Assembly (NCBI RefSeq): GCF_900241005.1
Contig: NZ_OEST01000001.1
Span: 62,001 to 126,000, forward strand
From: Bacteroides cutis
GTDB taxonomy: Bacteria; Bacteroidota; Bacteroidia; Bacteroidales; Bacteroidaceae
Length of the DNA: 64,000 bases
Reading direction: 5' to 3'
Under the pieces are notes generated by a model. It made no database searches, was not told the DNA's origin, and was given only the letters and a program-made list of their open reading frames with translations. Below, piece after piece: positions 30,417-40,241 of this stretch. Both the position numbers and the translations under genes were made by a program. The first letter of the stretch is position 1, and every line of letters starts with the position of its first letter.

Positions 30417-32045
30417 ATGAAAAAATGGTATATTAAGATGTTGATGTTTGTCCTCTCAGGAGTGGCCATTGTCGCTTGTTCGGACATGAACGATCTGCAT
30501 GACAAATATCTACAACAAGGAGAAACAATTTATTCAGCGAAATTTGATTCTGTAAAAATCTTCTCCGGACGATATCGGGTACGTGTGGACTATTGGGTAA
30601 CTGACCCTAAAGTAGCTAAGTGCCAAATCTCCTGGAATATGGGTAAAGAAACTAAAGTAGTGGATATAACCAACACAACCGGTGAAACACCCAATTCTTT
30701 CTTTATAGAAAATTTGGAAGAAACAACCATCAGTTTTGACTTCAATACTTGTACAGCAGATTTAGAGTATCCCTCATTGAAAACAAGTGTTAGTGCTACG
30801 GTTTATGGAGACAATTATGTATCTACATTACTAAACACAAACGTTAGTTCCTACAGTTTTAGTCCGATAGAACAGGCACTAACTCTGTACTGGACCAGCA
30901 ACTATGAAGGTGCAGTAGCCTATATACTTAAATATACTGACGTAAATGGTGAAGAACGTGAAGTAAGAGCAGAAGTAAATAAGGAAAAAAAGGCCGTATT
31001 ACCTGATTTCCCCGAATTCGGTTCCTTCACATACGCTACAGTCTATCTTCCTGCAGAAGGTGCCATTGATGAGTTTATCACTCCATTCAGTAAACCGTTC
31101 AGTACAGCAGCAGAAGGTGAAAAGCCTTGGGCTCTAACAGCTAACATGACAGTACCCCAAGAGGCTGCTACATGGACAACCTGGCAAGATGCAGATACTT
31201 ACATGAAACAGTTCAAATATGACTATGTTGAACATCCGGAAGGAAATAATGCAAGTAAAAATAGCCCTAGCGATATTGGTAGCCATATTGAATTCGTGAA
31301 CGATGCAGCCAGAGGTAAGTATGTATTTAAACTTACAGCACATGCAGAAGCCAACGAAGACGGAAGTATCAAGTGCTTGGATGATGCCATGGATGCAGGT
31401 AACAATCAAGACCGCCAAGTCAATCAGTTTAGTCCGCAAAGCGGTGCCGGTAACCATGATGTTTGTGGTAACTATGGTGAAACTGTGATTTATGATTGGT
31501 ACATGAAGATACCGGCAGATTTCAAGCCTATTAATGAACGTAATCATCTTTTCTATCTTATTCCCAAAGAAGATGGTGGAGAGAGAAAAGGTAATGCCGT
31601 AATCGCTCTTAACGCTAATGGAGATGATAAAAACGGAAAGAATGCATGTTTCCAGATTGTGCATAACGGTAATTTGAAAGCAAACGGAAACAATGCAAAA
31701 TTGGTTGACAAATTAAATATGGACGATTTCAGAAATGAATGGGTACATATCACCATTGAAGTTCTTTATTCTTATCAAGGCACATTGAAAGTCAAGATGG
31801 AACGCGTCAGCGATGGTAAGGTTATCGTAGATTATTCAAAGACCAATGTTGAATTGTGGCGTGAGAACTGTATCGATATGCGTGCTTACTTCGGTATCCG
31901 CCGATGGTTCAAAGGTAAAATCAAAGATAACTTTAAAGGTATGTTCCCGACTACCGGTATTGAAACAGAATCTGTATATCTGGACGGTATAAGGATCTTT
32001 GAGAAAAACCAGAACAATGACAATCCGGTTGCAGTAAAGCCTTAG
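30417..32045 (+). CDS. DUF4998-type surface lipoprotein with C-terminal jelly-roll domain (copy 1)
   Basis: This 542-residue lipoprotein (Cys21 in SGVAIVACSDMNDLH) has an N-terminal DUF4998-like region (about 22-240, QGETIYSAKFDSVKIFSGRY). Its C-terminal domain (about 265-530) reads as a beta-sandwich resembling concanavalin-like or polysaccharide-lyase-type jelly rolls (YDWYMKIPADFKPINERNHL; NEWVHITIEVLYSYQGTLKV; ESVYLDGIRIFEKN). I cannot tell binding from lyase activity. It is followed by a terminator hairpin and then by a paralogue. Confidence 0.8.
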   Translation: MKKWYIKMLMFVLSGVAIVACSDMNDLHDKYLQQGETIYSAKFDSVKIFSGRYRVRVDYWVTDPKVAKCQISWNMGKETKVVDITNTTGETPNSFFIENLEETTISFDFNTCTADLEYPSLKTSVSATVYGDNYVSTLLNTNVSSYSFSPIEQALTLYWTSNYEGAVAYILKYTDVNGEEREVRAEVNKEKKAVLPDFPEFGSFTYATVYLPAEGAIDEFITPFSKPFSTAAEGEKPWALTANMTVPQEAATWTTWQDADTYMKQFKYDYVEHPEGNNASKNSPSDIGSHIEFVNDAARGKYVFKLTAHAEANEDGSIKCLDDAMDAGNNQDRQVNQFSPQSGAGNHDVCGNYGETVIYDWYMKIPADFKPINERNHLFYLIPKEDGGERKGNAVIALNANGDDKNGKNACFQIVHNGNLKANGNNAKLVDKLNMDDFRNEWVHITIEVLYSYQGTLKVKMERVSDGKVIVDYSKTNVELWRENCIDMRAYFGIRRWFKGKIKDNFKGMFPTTGIETESVYLDGIRIFEKNQNNDNPVAVKP

Positions 32046-32065
32046 TAAACTCGTAAAATAAATTT

Positions 32066-32128
32066 GAAGAGTGTCAAAAAATAGACAAAAGGAATAATGT
32101 TATCAATTTTTGACACTCTTCTTTTTTT
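32066..32128 (+). terminator. Terminator between the two DUF4998-type genes
   Basis: GAAGAGTGTCAAAAA (32066-32080) pairs perfectly with 32107-32121 over 15 bp, with a 26-nt loop, and is followed by seven T. It ends or attenuates the transcript after the first lipoprotein gene. Confidence 0.85.
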
Positions 32129-32175
32129 AAGACCTTGCACAATATTTTATATAACCATAAAAAGGGAGATAGTAT

Positions 32176-33774
32176 ATGAGAAACTGGTACAAGAAGTTGT
32201 TAATAGGTTGGATTGCCGGATGTCTGGTACTAGCTTGTTCAGACTCGAAGAATGAACCGGAAGAGCCGGTCACTCCCCCGAAAGAGGAAGAAAAAGTCAG
32301 TCTGGAGAAGTTCGATGACATTAAGGTATATCCCGGAAATCAACGGATAAAGGTGGAATATAAGTATTCTGACTCACGTGCAAAACAATGCGAAGTAACT
32401 TGGGCTGCAGGAAGTGAAAAGAAGTCTGCTGTGGTTGCAATGACTGTTTCACAAGCAGAAAAGTCCAATGAATTCTACATCGATAACATAGAAGAGGGTA
32501 CACTCACTTTCAGCTTCGTCGCTTACTCTGAAGATAAAAAGATGAATTCCCCTAAATGGATAGGATCACCTGTCAATGTTTATGGTAATAAATATATCTC
32601 CGGCCTGAAGAATCCCGCTATAACCAATGTTGAGTGGAATCCTACAAATTATATCTTAAACTTCAGCTGGTCAGATAACTATAAGGATGTGGTAAGGTAT
32701 ATCTTGAAATATACCAATGTAAACGGTGAGCAGAAAGAGGTGACATCTGAATCTGATAAAGCAGGAACTGTAACACTGCAGGAATTTCCTGAAAATGGAA
32801 AATTAGAAATAACTACTGTCTACCTACCCAATGGAGCCATTGACGAAGTCAAAGCCGCACCGACCCAGATTACAGTTAACACCAGCGGAGAAGTCCCCTG
32901 GGAATTGAAAGCAGAAATGCAAGCTGCCGCCTCATTGATCGGATGGCAAGCCGTAGATACATATATGAAGAAATATAATTTCGAATATACAGAACATCCC
33001 AACAATGGTGGAGGAAAAGATCATAACGATGATACACATATTGAAGTGGTAGAAGACAAAGGACTGGGGCAATGGGTCTTCAAGTTTAATTCTCATGCCT
33101 CAGGTGATGCTAATGGCAACATCATTATATTAGATGGTGACCGCGGTAAAATAGAAGACCGTATGCGTAACGAAATGAAATCGCGTACGGGAGACGGGAA
33201 ATATCATATGAATGGTAACTGGGAAGAATGGCAAAGAATAGAATGGAAATTCAAGATACCTAAAGGGTTCCGTCCCACCAAAAGTTTCACTCACATCCAT
33301 CAGCTGAAGGCGCAGGAAGGTAATAATGGTTCTCCACTCATCACTATTACTCCTCGTGCCAGCGATACAAACGGTAAGAACTCGCGTGTGCAGGTCATCC
33401 ATAACGGAGACAATAAAGATACCAACAAAGGAACGATCATTGACAACCTGCCATTAAGCGATTTTGAAGATGAATGGATACAAGTCACATCTGAAATCTA
33501 CTATACGCACAATGGTTCGTATTATATCAAGATGGTACGTATCAGTGACGGTAAAGTGCTTGTAGAAAAGAAGTTTACAGATATTGACATGTGGCGTAAA
33601 GGTGCAACCAATATCCGGAACAAATTCGGTATTTATCGTAGTTACGGTGGTAAACTAGAGGAAGATTTCAATGGAAAATTCCCTACCAGTGGCATCAAGG
33701 ATGAGTCTTTGTATTTGGCCGATTTCAAGATCTACGAAAAGAATACAAACCCTAATCCACAGCCCCATGACTAA
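32176..33774 (+). CDS. DUF4998-type surface lipoprotein with C-terminal jelly-roll domain (copy 2)
   Basis: This 532-residue paralogue of the preceding gene has a lipoprotein signal (Cys21 in GCLVLACSDSK) and a Glu/Pro-rich linker (EPEEPVTPPKEEEK). It has the same two-part layout: N-terminal KFDDIKVYPGNQRIKVEYKY and C-terminal WKFKIPKGFRPTKSFTHIHQ, DEWIQVTSEIYYTHNGSYYI, ESLYLADFKIYEKN. Shared segments such as RYILKYTNVNGEQKEV (copy 1: AYILKYTDVNGEEREV) show tandem duplication followed by strong divergence. GGGAG lies 9 bp before the ATG. Confidence 0.8.
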   Translation: MRNWYKKLLIGWIAGCLVLACSDSKNEPEEPVTPPKEEEKVSLEKFDDIKVYPGNQRIKVEYKYSDSRAKQCEVTWAAGSEKKSAVVAMTVSQAEKSNEFYIDNIEEGTLTFSFVAYSEDKKMNSPKWIGSPVNVYGNKYISGLKNPAITNVEWNPTNYILNFSWSDNYKDVVRYILKYTNVNGEQKEVTSESDKAGTVTLQEFPENGKLEITTVYLPNGAIDEVKAAPTQITVNTSGEVPWELKAEMQAAASLIGWQAVDTYMKKYNFEYTEHPNNGGGKDHNDDTHIEVVEDKGLGQWVFKFNSHASGDANGNIIILDGDRGKIEDRMRNEMKSRTGDGKYHMNGNWEEWQRIEWKFKIPKGFRPTKSFTHIHQLKAQEGNNGSPLITITPRASDTNGKNSRVQVIHNGDNKDTNKGTIIDNLPLSDFEDEWIQVTSEIYYTHNGSYYIKMVRISDGKVLVEKKFTDIDMWRKGATNIRNKFGIYRSYGGKLEEDFNGKFPTSGIKDESLYLADFKIYEKNTNPNPQPHD

Positions 33775-33822
33775 AGAAACCGGAAGTAGGGATACTTCTT
33801 ATTGGTGAAATTAGACTTAAAG

Positions 33823-33857
33823 AAAGGTCGCTCCTGTGAAGAAGCGGCCTTTTTATT
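33823..33857 (+). terminator. Terminator after the second DUF4998-type gene
   Basis: AAAGGTCGCT (33823-33832) pairs with AGCGGCCTTT (33843-33852) over 10 bp with one G-U pair, followed by a T-rich run. It divides the transporter/lipoprotein part of the locus from the enzyme genes. Confidence 0.8.
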
Positions 33858-33869
33858 TATTCTAAAATA

Positions 33870-33902
33870 ATTGTATAATATTCATTATTTTCTCCATCTT
33901 TG
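33870..33902 (+). promoter_or_regulatory. Putative promoter of the GH84-GH89-GH110 enzyme genes
   Basis: ATTG (33870-33873), 21 bp, CATCTTTG (33895-33902) is a near-consensus promoter with one mismatch in each box. It lies just after a terminator and 33 bp before the GH84 start, so the enzymes may form a separate unit. Confidence 0.5.
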
Positions 33903-33935
33903 TAACATAATTCACTATCCTTAAAAATATCTATT

Positions 33936-36143
33936 ATGAGAAAACAACTACTATTACTGGGAATTTCCAGTCTGTTGGCAACTACAACGCTTCATGCGCA
34001 AGAGTTTCAATTACATCCCCTTCCCCAAGCATATATCACTCAGGATGATTCAATCAACATTCCCCAACAATATCAAGTACTATCCGGCAATTCTCTTCAT
34101 GGCGGGGCTACTCTGACATTATTACATTCATTAATGCCGGGTGAAGTATCCAATGCTACATTCTCTCTATATATAGGTATAAAGGGAGATAAAATCATCA
34201 AGAAATATGACCGCCATATTCCACAAAAGCCGGAAGGCTATTACCTGAAAATAGAAAAAGACCGCATTATTATTGCCGGAGCCGACGAACGGGGGACCTA
34301 TTACGGTGTCCAAACGCTTGCCCAACTGCTCACTCTCAACAAATTACCTTTGGCAGAGATCACAGATTATCCCGATATCCCCTATCGTGGTGTAGTAGAA
34401 GGCTTCTATGGCACACCTTGGAGCCAGGAAGCCCGTATGCGTCAACTTGATTTCTATGGACGAAACAAAATGAATGTCTACCTTTACGGTCCTAAGGACG
34501 ACCCTTACCATAGCACTCCCAATTGGCGCAAACCTTATCCTCCTCAAGAAGCCGAACAATTAAAACAACTTGTAGACAAGGCCAAAGAAAACAATGTTAT
34601 CTTCTATTGGGCCATCCATCCGGGACAAGACATTCGATGGAACGAAGAAGACCGCTCACTCTTGTTGCAGAAGTTCGAAAGCATGTACCAGCTCGGCGTA
34701 CGTGGTTTCGCTGTTTTCTTTGACGATATCTCAGGGGAAGGGACAAAAGCGGATAGACAGGCTGAATTACTGAATTATATCGATGACCATTTTGTAAAGG
34801 TAAAGAAAGATGTAGCTCCTCTGATAATGTGTCCTACAGAATATAATAAATCATGGGCAAATATAAAAGGCGGTTATCTCACCACCCTCGGTGAGAAACT
34901 GAACAAAGGTATAGAAATCATGTGGACCGGTAACAGTGTCGTTTCTAATATCGATAAACCGACCTTGGAATTTATCACTCCCCTGCTGAAACGGAAAGCC
35001 TACATCTGGTGGAACTTCCCTGTTTCAGACTATGTACGCGACCACCTTTTGTTGGGGGCTGTCTACGGAAACGGACTCGACATCAAAGACGATATGGCTG
35101 CTTTCGTCTCCAATCCGATGGAACATGCCGAAGCTTCCAAGATTGCACTCTACAGCATAGCCGATTACACATGGAATATGTACAGCTATAACAGCGATGT
35201 TTCTTGGCAACATGCCATCAAAGACCTTATGCCACTCCACGCTGAGTATCTTAAGATCTTTGCCTCCCACAATTCCGACCTGGGTAAGAACGGACATGGC
35301 TTCCGGCGTGATGAGTCAGCGGACATCCAACCCGCACTTTCCACATTGCTGAGAACTTACCGTGAGAATGGAAAAATAGATGAATCGGCCTATAACCGGG
35401 TAGCTGAGGAATGCCGGAAAATCGTGACCTCCGCCGATATGCTAACGGCCTCCGGAGATGAGAACCGTCCGCTGATAAACGAAATCAAACCTTGGCTTAC
35501 GCAATTTAAACTCGTAGGTGAGTACGGCGAGGAAGTACTGAACATGATGCGCCTGCAACAACAGAAGGATATCTTCGTCCGAAGTCATGCACATGCACAA
35601 GCCTTACAAACCCTGATGAGTGAAACAGATGCCGCTTATCCATCAGGAATAAAAAGCGGCAGCAAGTATCTGGTGCCTACTTTCAATGCACTGTTTGAAA
35701 TCGCCACGATACGCTATAACAAGCAAAACTACGCGCAACTGGATACACAAGCCGTTTATACGCCCTACACCCTGGAAAGTGATGTAAGCCAATTGGCTCA
35801 GCTCCCGGTGCAACGAAAAGGGAAAGCGGGTAATATCTCTCCGTCCAACGAAGTCATCAACTGGCAAGCCGGTGGTTCACTCACCCTCTCCATGGACTAT
35901 GCCCGTCGGCTGCTCTCTCTCACTATAGACTTGGGGACAACGGAAAATATCGGTTCACGCTTCAAACTGGAAATAAGCCCCGACGGCAATGAATGGCAAA
36001 CCGTGGAATTGCAATCAGCAGCAAGAAACACACAGCTGAAAGCTGCTGTGGCAGACATGAAAATACGAAAGATTAAATTAACCAACATTTCCGGCGATGA
36101 ACAGAAAGTATATTTCAAAGCATTTCGCCTAAGGGAAAAATAG
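33936..36143 (+). CDS. GH84 beta-N-acetylglucosaminidase
   Basis: This 735-residue exported enzyme (signal peptide 1-21, cleavage near LHAQ) removes terminal beta-linked GlcNAc by substrate-assisted catalysis. An N-terminal GH20b-like domain (about 25-145) precedes the catalytic barrel starting YRGVVEGFYGTPWSQEAR. The Asp263-Asp264 pair in FAVFFDDISGEG is the catalytic pair of GH84. A helical region and a C-terminal discoidin-like beta domain (about 590-735) follow. Size and layout match the well-studied B. theta O-GlcNAcase homologue. GH89 starts 36 bp downstream. Confidence 0.93.
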   Translation: MRKQLLLLGISSLLATTTLHAQEFQLHPLPQAYITQDDSINIPQQYQVLSGNSLHGGATLTLLHSLMPGEVSNATFSLYIGIKGDKIIKKYDRHIPQKPEGYYLKIEKDRIIIAGADERGTYYGVQTLAQLLTLNKLPLAEITDYPDIPYRGVVEGFYGTPWSQEARMRQLDFYGRNKMNVYLYGPKDDPYHSTPNWRKPYPPQEAEQLKQLVDKAKENNVIFYWAIHPGQDIRWNEEDRSLLLQKFESMYQLGVRGFAVFFDDISGEGTKADRQAELLNYIDDHFVKVKKDVAPLIMCPTEYNKSWANIKGGYLTTLGEKLNKGIEIMWTGNSVVSNIDKPTLEFITPLLKRKAYIWWNFPVSDYVRDHLLLGAVYGNGLDIKDDMAAFVSNPMEHAEASKIALYSIADYTWNMYSYNSDVSWQHAIKDLMPLHAEYLKIFASHNSDLGKNGHGFRRDESADIQPALSTLLRTYRENGKIDESAYNRVAEECRKIVTSADMLTASGDENRPLINEIKPWLTQFKLVGEYGEEVLNMMRLQQQKDIFVRSHAHAQALQTLMSETDAAYPSGIKSGSKYLVPTFNALFEIATIRYNKQNYAQLDTQAVYTPYTLESDVSQLAQLPVQRKGKAGNISPSNEVINWQAGGSLTLSMDYARRLLSLTIDLGTTENIGSRFKLEISPDGNEWQTVELQSAARNTQLKAAVADMKIRKIKLTNISGDEQKVYFKAFRLREK

Positions 36144-36179
36144 TTTAATTAATAGATAAACCCTGAGACTAAATTGATT

Positions 36180-38351
36180 ATGAAACGATTATCCATATCT
36201 TGTATTTTGTTGTCTTGCCTTCTTCCCATTATCTCTGCCATGTCTCCTGTACAGGGGCTGTTAGAAAGAATTGCGCCAGGGTCTTCCGGTAAATTCATCA
36301 TTGAACAGGCTACATCCCCTTTTTCGTCCTCCAACAACGAAGATAAAGATTTCTTTGAGCTGGATCAAAAAGGCTCAAAAGTTGTCATCCGTGGGAACAA
36401 CTATATCAGTATAGCCGTAGGGCTGAACTGGTATCTTAAATACCATGCAGGTATCCATCTTTCTTGGAACAATATGACTGCCGAACTTCCCGCCATACTC
36501 CCTCCCGTCCTCCATAAAGAAAGACACGATACAAAATCCATCTACCGCTATGACTTCAACTATTGCACTTTCTCTTATACCATGGCATTCTGGGACTGGA
36601 AGCGTTGGGAACAAGAGATTGACTGGATGGCCTTGCACGGTATCAACCTGTCTTTGGCACTGGTAGGAACGGATGCCGTCTGGCGCAACGTACTCTCAAA
36701 GTTAGGTTACTCCAAAGAAGAAGTAAACGAGTTTGTGGCAGGTCCCGCCTTCCAGGCCTGGTGGCTGATGAACAATCTCGAAGGATGGGGCGGACCGAAT
36801 ACCGACTCCTGGTATGAAGACCGCATCGCCCTTCAAAAGAAAATATTGAAACGTATGCGAGAGTACGGTATCCATCCCGTACTGCCGGGATATTCGGGTA
36901 TGCTTCCACACAATGCCAAAGAAAAATTAGGAGTGAACGTGGCCAATCCGGGTAAATGGAACGGATACCACCGTCCTGCTTTCCTGCAACCTACTGATAC
37001 CCGTTTCAAGGAAATAGCCGCTTTGTACTATAAAGAAATGAACCGTCTGTATGGTAAAGCAGACTTTTACAGCATGGATCCCTTTCACGAAGGAGGCAAT
37101 GTAGCGGGTGTCAATCTGGATGCAGCCGGACAAGCCATCTGGCAAGCAATGAAAGAGAACAGCCGGAATTCCATCTGGGTAATACAGGCATGGGGCGCCA
37201 ACCCACGCGCGCAGATGATAAAGAACATTCCCCGGGGCGATATGCTTGTACTCGACCTTTACTCCGAAAGCCGTCCGCAATGGGGCGACCCCAACTCCGC
37301 CTGGTATCGGAAGAACGGTTTCGACAACCATCAATGGCTCTATTGCATGCTGCTGAACTACGGTGGCAATGTAGGCTTGCACGGCAAGATGCAACACGTC
37401 ATCGATGAATACTATAAAGCCGTTGAAAGCCCCTTCGGAAGTACAATGAAAGGAATAGGAATGACCATGGAAGGCTCGGAAAACAACCCCGTGATGTACG
37501 AACTGCTCTGCGAACTGCCCTGGCGGCCTTCCGGTTTCTCCAAAGACGAATGGCTGGAAGGATATATTTCCGCCCGCTATGGCAAATGTACCCCCCGGCT
37601 ATTGGAAGCATGGGTATTGCTGGGCAACTCCGTCTACAACTGCCCGCCCCGCTCCACCCAACAAGGCACGCATGAATCCATCTTCTGTGCCCGCCCCGCT
37701 CTGAATGTTTATCAGGTCTCCAGCTGGTCCGAAATGTCCGACTACTATAATCCCCACGACGTGCTCCGTGCCGCACGCCTATTTCTGGAAGAAGCCCGAC
37801 AGTTCAAAGGGAACAATAATTTTGAATACGATCTGATTGACATCACCCGCCAGGCCGTAGCCGAAAAAGGACGTCTGATTTACAAAGTAATCCAAGCGGC
37901 ATACGATGCCGGAGACAAACCGTTGCTTCGCTTGGCTTCCGACCGTTTCCTCGAACTGCTCTTGCAGCAAGACCGCCTGCTTGCCACCCGTCCCGAATTC
38001 AAGGTAGGCCGATGGATAGAACAAGCCCGCAACCTGGGTCACACTCCGGAAGAGAAAGACTGGCTGGAGTGGAACGCCCGTGTACAAATCACCACATGGG
38101 GTAACCGCCTGGCATCCGATGATGGAGGTCTGCACGACTATGCCCACAAGGAATGGAACGGTTTACTGAAAGATTTCTATTATCTACGTTGGAAAACCTG
38201 GCTCGACCGTCTCAACAATCTTCCCGACAATGACCCCGCCCATGAAATAGATTACTATTCGCTGGAAGAACCCTGGACTTTACAACACAATTTCTATTCC
38301 CCTGTAAAAGAAGGGGATTGCATAGAGACCGTAAAGATTACCGGTTACTAA
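36180..38351 (+). CDS. GH89 alpha-N-acetylglucosaminidase
   Basis: This 723-residue exported enzyme (signal peptide MKRLSISCILLSCLLPIISA) is related to human NAGLU. It has the N-terminal small domain (about 20-115), the catalytic barrel beginning YRYDFNYCTFSYTMAFWDW, catalytic Glu304 in YSMDPFHEGGN and Glu431 in GMTMEGSENNP, and an all-helical C-terminal domain. Family members release alpha-GlcNAc, for example from gastric-type mucin O-glycans or heparan. The ATG at 36180 was chosen over an in-frame TTG at 36174. Confidence 0.94.
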   Translation: MKRLSISCILLSCLLPIISAMSPVQGLLERIAPGSSGKFIIEQATSPFSSSNNEDKDFFELDQKGSKVVIRGNNYISIAVGLNWYLKYHAGIHLSWNNMTAELPAILPPVLHKERHDTKSIYRYDFNYCTFSYTMAFWDWKRWEQEIDWMALHGINLSLALVGTDAVWRNVLSKLGYSKEEVNEFVAGPAFQAWWLMNNLEGWGGPNTDSWYEDRIALQKKILKRMREYGIHPVLPGYSGMLPHNAKEKLGVNVANPGKWNGYHRPAFLQPTDTRFKEIAALYYKEMNRLYGKADFYSMDPFHEGGNVAGVNLDAAGQAIWQAMKENSRNSIWVIQAWGANPRAQMIKNIPRGDMLVLDLYSESRPQWGDPNSAWYRKNGFDNHQWLYCMLLNYGGNVGLHGKMQHVIDEYYKAVESPFGSTMKGIGMTMEGSENNPVMYELLCELPWRPSGFSKDEWLEGYISARYGKCTPRLLEAWVLLGNSVYNCPPRSTQQGTHESIFCARPALNVYQVSSWSEMSDYYNPHDVLRAARLFLEEARQFKGNNNFEYDLIDITRQAVAEKGRLIYKVIQAAYDAGDKPLLRLASDRFLELLLQQDRLLATRPEFKVGRWIEQARNLGHTPEEKDWLEWNARVQITTWGNRLASDDGGLHDYAHKEWNGLLKDFYYLRWKTWLDRLNNLPDNDPAHEIDYYSLEEPWTLQHNFYSPVKEGDCIETVKITGY

Positions 38352-38389
38352 TTACAAGTCCCCCAATTATCAACTATCAATTAAATAAA

Positions 38390-40177
38390 ATGAACTTCAA
38401 GAAAGCCTTATACCTCTGTCTCGTCATTGCAGGCAGTATGAGCAGCCTAAACGCCGCCGAGCGTATCTACGACCTCTCACGAATGGGACTGAAAGCCGAC
38501 AGTAAGAAAAATGCCAGCCCCGTCCTGCAACGAGTCATCAAGCATATCCAGTCTGAATGCGCTCCCGAAGATAGTATCGTATTACGTTTTTCCAAAGGAA
38601 AATACAACTTCCACGAAACAGGTTCCGCCGAACGCATCTACTACATCTCCAATCACGACCAGATCAATCCCAAGAGAGTGGGGATTGCATTGGAAGGTTT
38701 CAAACACTTCACTCTGGAGGGGAACGGTGCCGAATTTATCTTCCACGGACGAATGCTGCCGCTCTCTTTGCTCCATTCCGAAAACTGTACGTTGCGTGAC
38801 TTCAGCATCGACTTCGCTATCCCGCACATCACCCAGATACAAATACTGGAAAACAATGCAGAAAAAGGTATCACCTTCAAACCTGCTCCCTGGGTGAATT
38901 GGCGTATCACCAAAGACTCGATCTTCGAGTCCTATGGTAATGGCTGGACTGCGCAACCTTCTACCGGTATTGCTTTTGAAGAGGAAACCCGTCACATTGT
39001 TTACAATACCAGCGACCTGTCTTTCTCTACAAAAGGAGTTTCCGTCACCAAAGACGGCACTCTCATCGCTCCTCGCTGGAAAGACAGCCGCCTTATACCG
39101 GGTACTACAGTAGCCATGCGTATATGGTCCCGTCCCACTCCGGGTATCTTCCTCAGCGAAAACCGTAATACTCTTATTAATAATGTAAAAGTACATTATG
39201 CCGAAGGCATGGGACTCCTCGCCCAGTTATGCGACAACCTTACACTTGAAGGTTTCGGCATCTGCCTGAAAGGAGACAACGACCCGCGCTATTTCACCAC
39301 GCAAGCAGACGCCACTCACTTCTCGGGCTGCAAAGGAAAAATCATTTCCCGCAACGGCCTGTACGAAGGAATGATGGACGATGCTATCAACGTACACGGT
39401 ACTTATCTGAAAGTAGTGAAACAAATTGATAACCACACTCTCGTAGGCCGCTACATGCACAGTCAGTCATGGGGTTTCAAATGGGGTGAAGCAGGAGACA
39501 GTGTCCAGTTTGTACGTTCCAAAACCATGGAGATAACCGGACGTCCCAACCGTATTACCGCCATCGTTCCTTTTGACCGGAAACAAGTGGCAGGAGCCCG
39601 CGAATTCAAGATAACCTTCCGCGACGCTATCGACCCGACAATCAGCGCACAGGAAGGTTTCGGCATTGAAAATCTCACCTGGACTCCCGAAGTAGAATTC
39701 AGTGGAAATACTATCCGCAACAACCGTGCCCGTGGCACCCTCTTCAGTACCCCGCAGAAAGTAGTGGTAGAGAACAATCTCTTTGATCACACCTCAGGGG
39801 CTGCCATCCTGCTATGCGGCGATTGCAACGGTTGGTATGAAACCGGCGCTTGCCGTGACGTACTCATCCGCAAGAACCGTTTCATCAATGCGCTGACCAA
39901 CCAGTTTCAGTTCACCAACGCCATCATTTCCATCTATCCCGAAATTCCGGACCTGGAAGGACAGAAGCTCTTTTTCCACGGTGGCAAGGAAGGCAGTATC
40001 CTCATCGAAGCGAACGAATTCGATACGTTCGATGCACCCATCCTGTATGCCAAGTCGGTGGACGGTCTGATATTCCGTAATAACATCATCAAATATAACA
40101 ACGAATATAAACCACTGCACTGGAACCGTAGCCGCTTCTGGCTGGAGAAGGTCAACAGGGTAAGGATAATGGAATAA
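38390..40177 (+). CDS. GH110 alpha-1,3-galactosidase
   Basis: This 595-residue exported protein (signal peptide MNFKKALYLCLVIAGSMSSL, cleavage near NAA) is a right-handed parallel beta-helix enzyme of GH110. These inverting enzymes remove alpha-1,3-linked galactose from linear B or blood-group B structures. Conserved segments with acidic residues are TQADATHFSGCKGKI and GLYEGMMDDAINVHGTYLKV. Repeated helix coils follow (FSGNTIRNNRARGTLFSTPQ, ILIEANEFDTFDAPIL). Whether it needs a fucosylated B epitope (subfamily A or B) cannot be decided here. It lies 38 bp after GH89. Confidence 0.9.
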   Translation: MNFKKALYLCLVIAGSMSSLNAAERIYDLSRMGLKADSKKNASPVLQRVIKHIQSECAPEDSIVLRFSKGKYNFHETGSAERIYYISNHDQINPKRVGIALEGFKHFTLEGNGAEFIFHGRMLPLSLLHSENCTLRDFSIDFAIPHITQIQILENNAEKGITFKPAPWVNWRITKDSIFESYGNGWTAQPSTGIAFEEETRHIVYNTSDLSFSTKGVSVTKDGTLIAPRWKDSRLIPGTTVAMRIWSRPTPGIFLSENRNTLINNVKVHYAEGMGLLAQLCDNLTLEGFGICLKGDNDPRYFTTQADATHFSGCKGKIISRNGLYEGMMDDAINVHGTYLKVVKQIDNHTLVGRYMHSQSWGFKWGEAGDSVQFVRSKTMEITGRPNRITAIVPFDRKQVAGAREFKITFRDAIDPTISAQEGFGIENLTWTPEVEFSGNTIRNNRARGTLFSTPQKVVVENNLFDHTSGAAILLCGDCNGWYETGACRDVLIRKNRFINALTNQFQFTNAIISIYPEIPDLEGQKLFFHGGKEGSILIEANEFDTFDAPILYAKSVDGLIFRNNIIKYNNEYKPLHWNRSRFWLEKVNRVRIME

Positions 40178-40190
40178 ATGACAGGAATTT

Positions 40191-40223
40191 ATTTGTTTAT
40201 CCTTTAAGGTTATCGTAACTTTG
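40191..40223 (+). promoter_or_regulatory. Promoter of the HU-like gene
   Basis: TTTG (40191-40194), 21 bp, TAACTTTG (40216-40223) matches the Bacteroidetes consensus. Transcription would begin near 40230, which places the whole palindrome array B (40242-40329) inside a leader of about 170 nt ahead of the HU-like gene. Confidence 0.7.
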
Positions 40224-40241
40224 CTTTGTCTTCACGAACGC

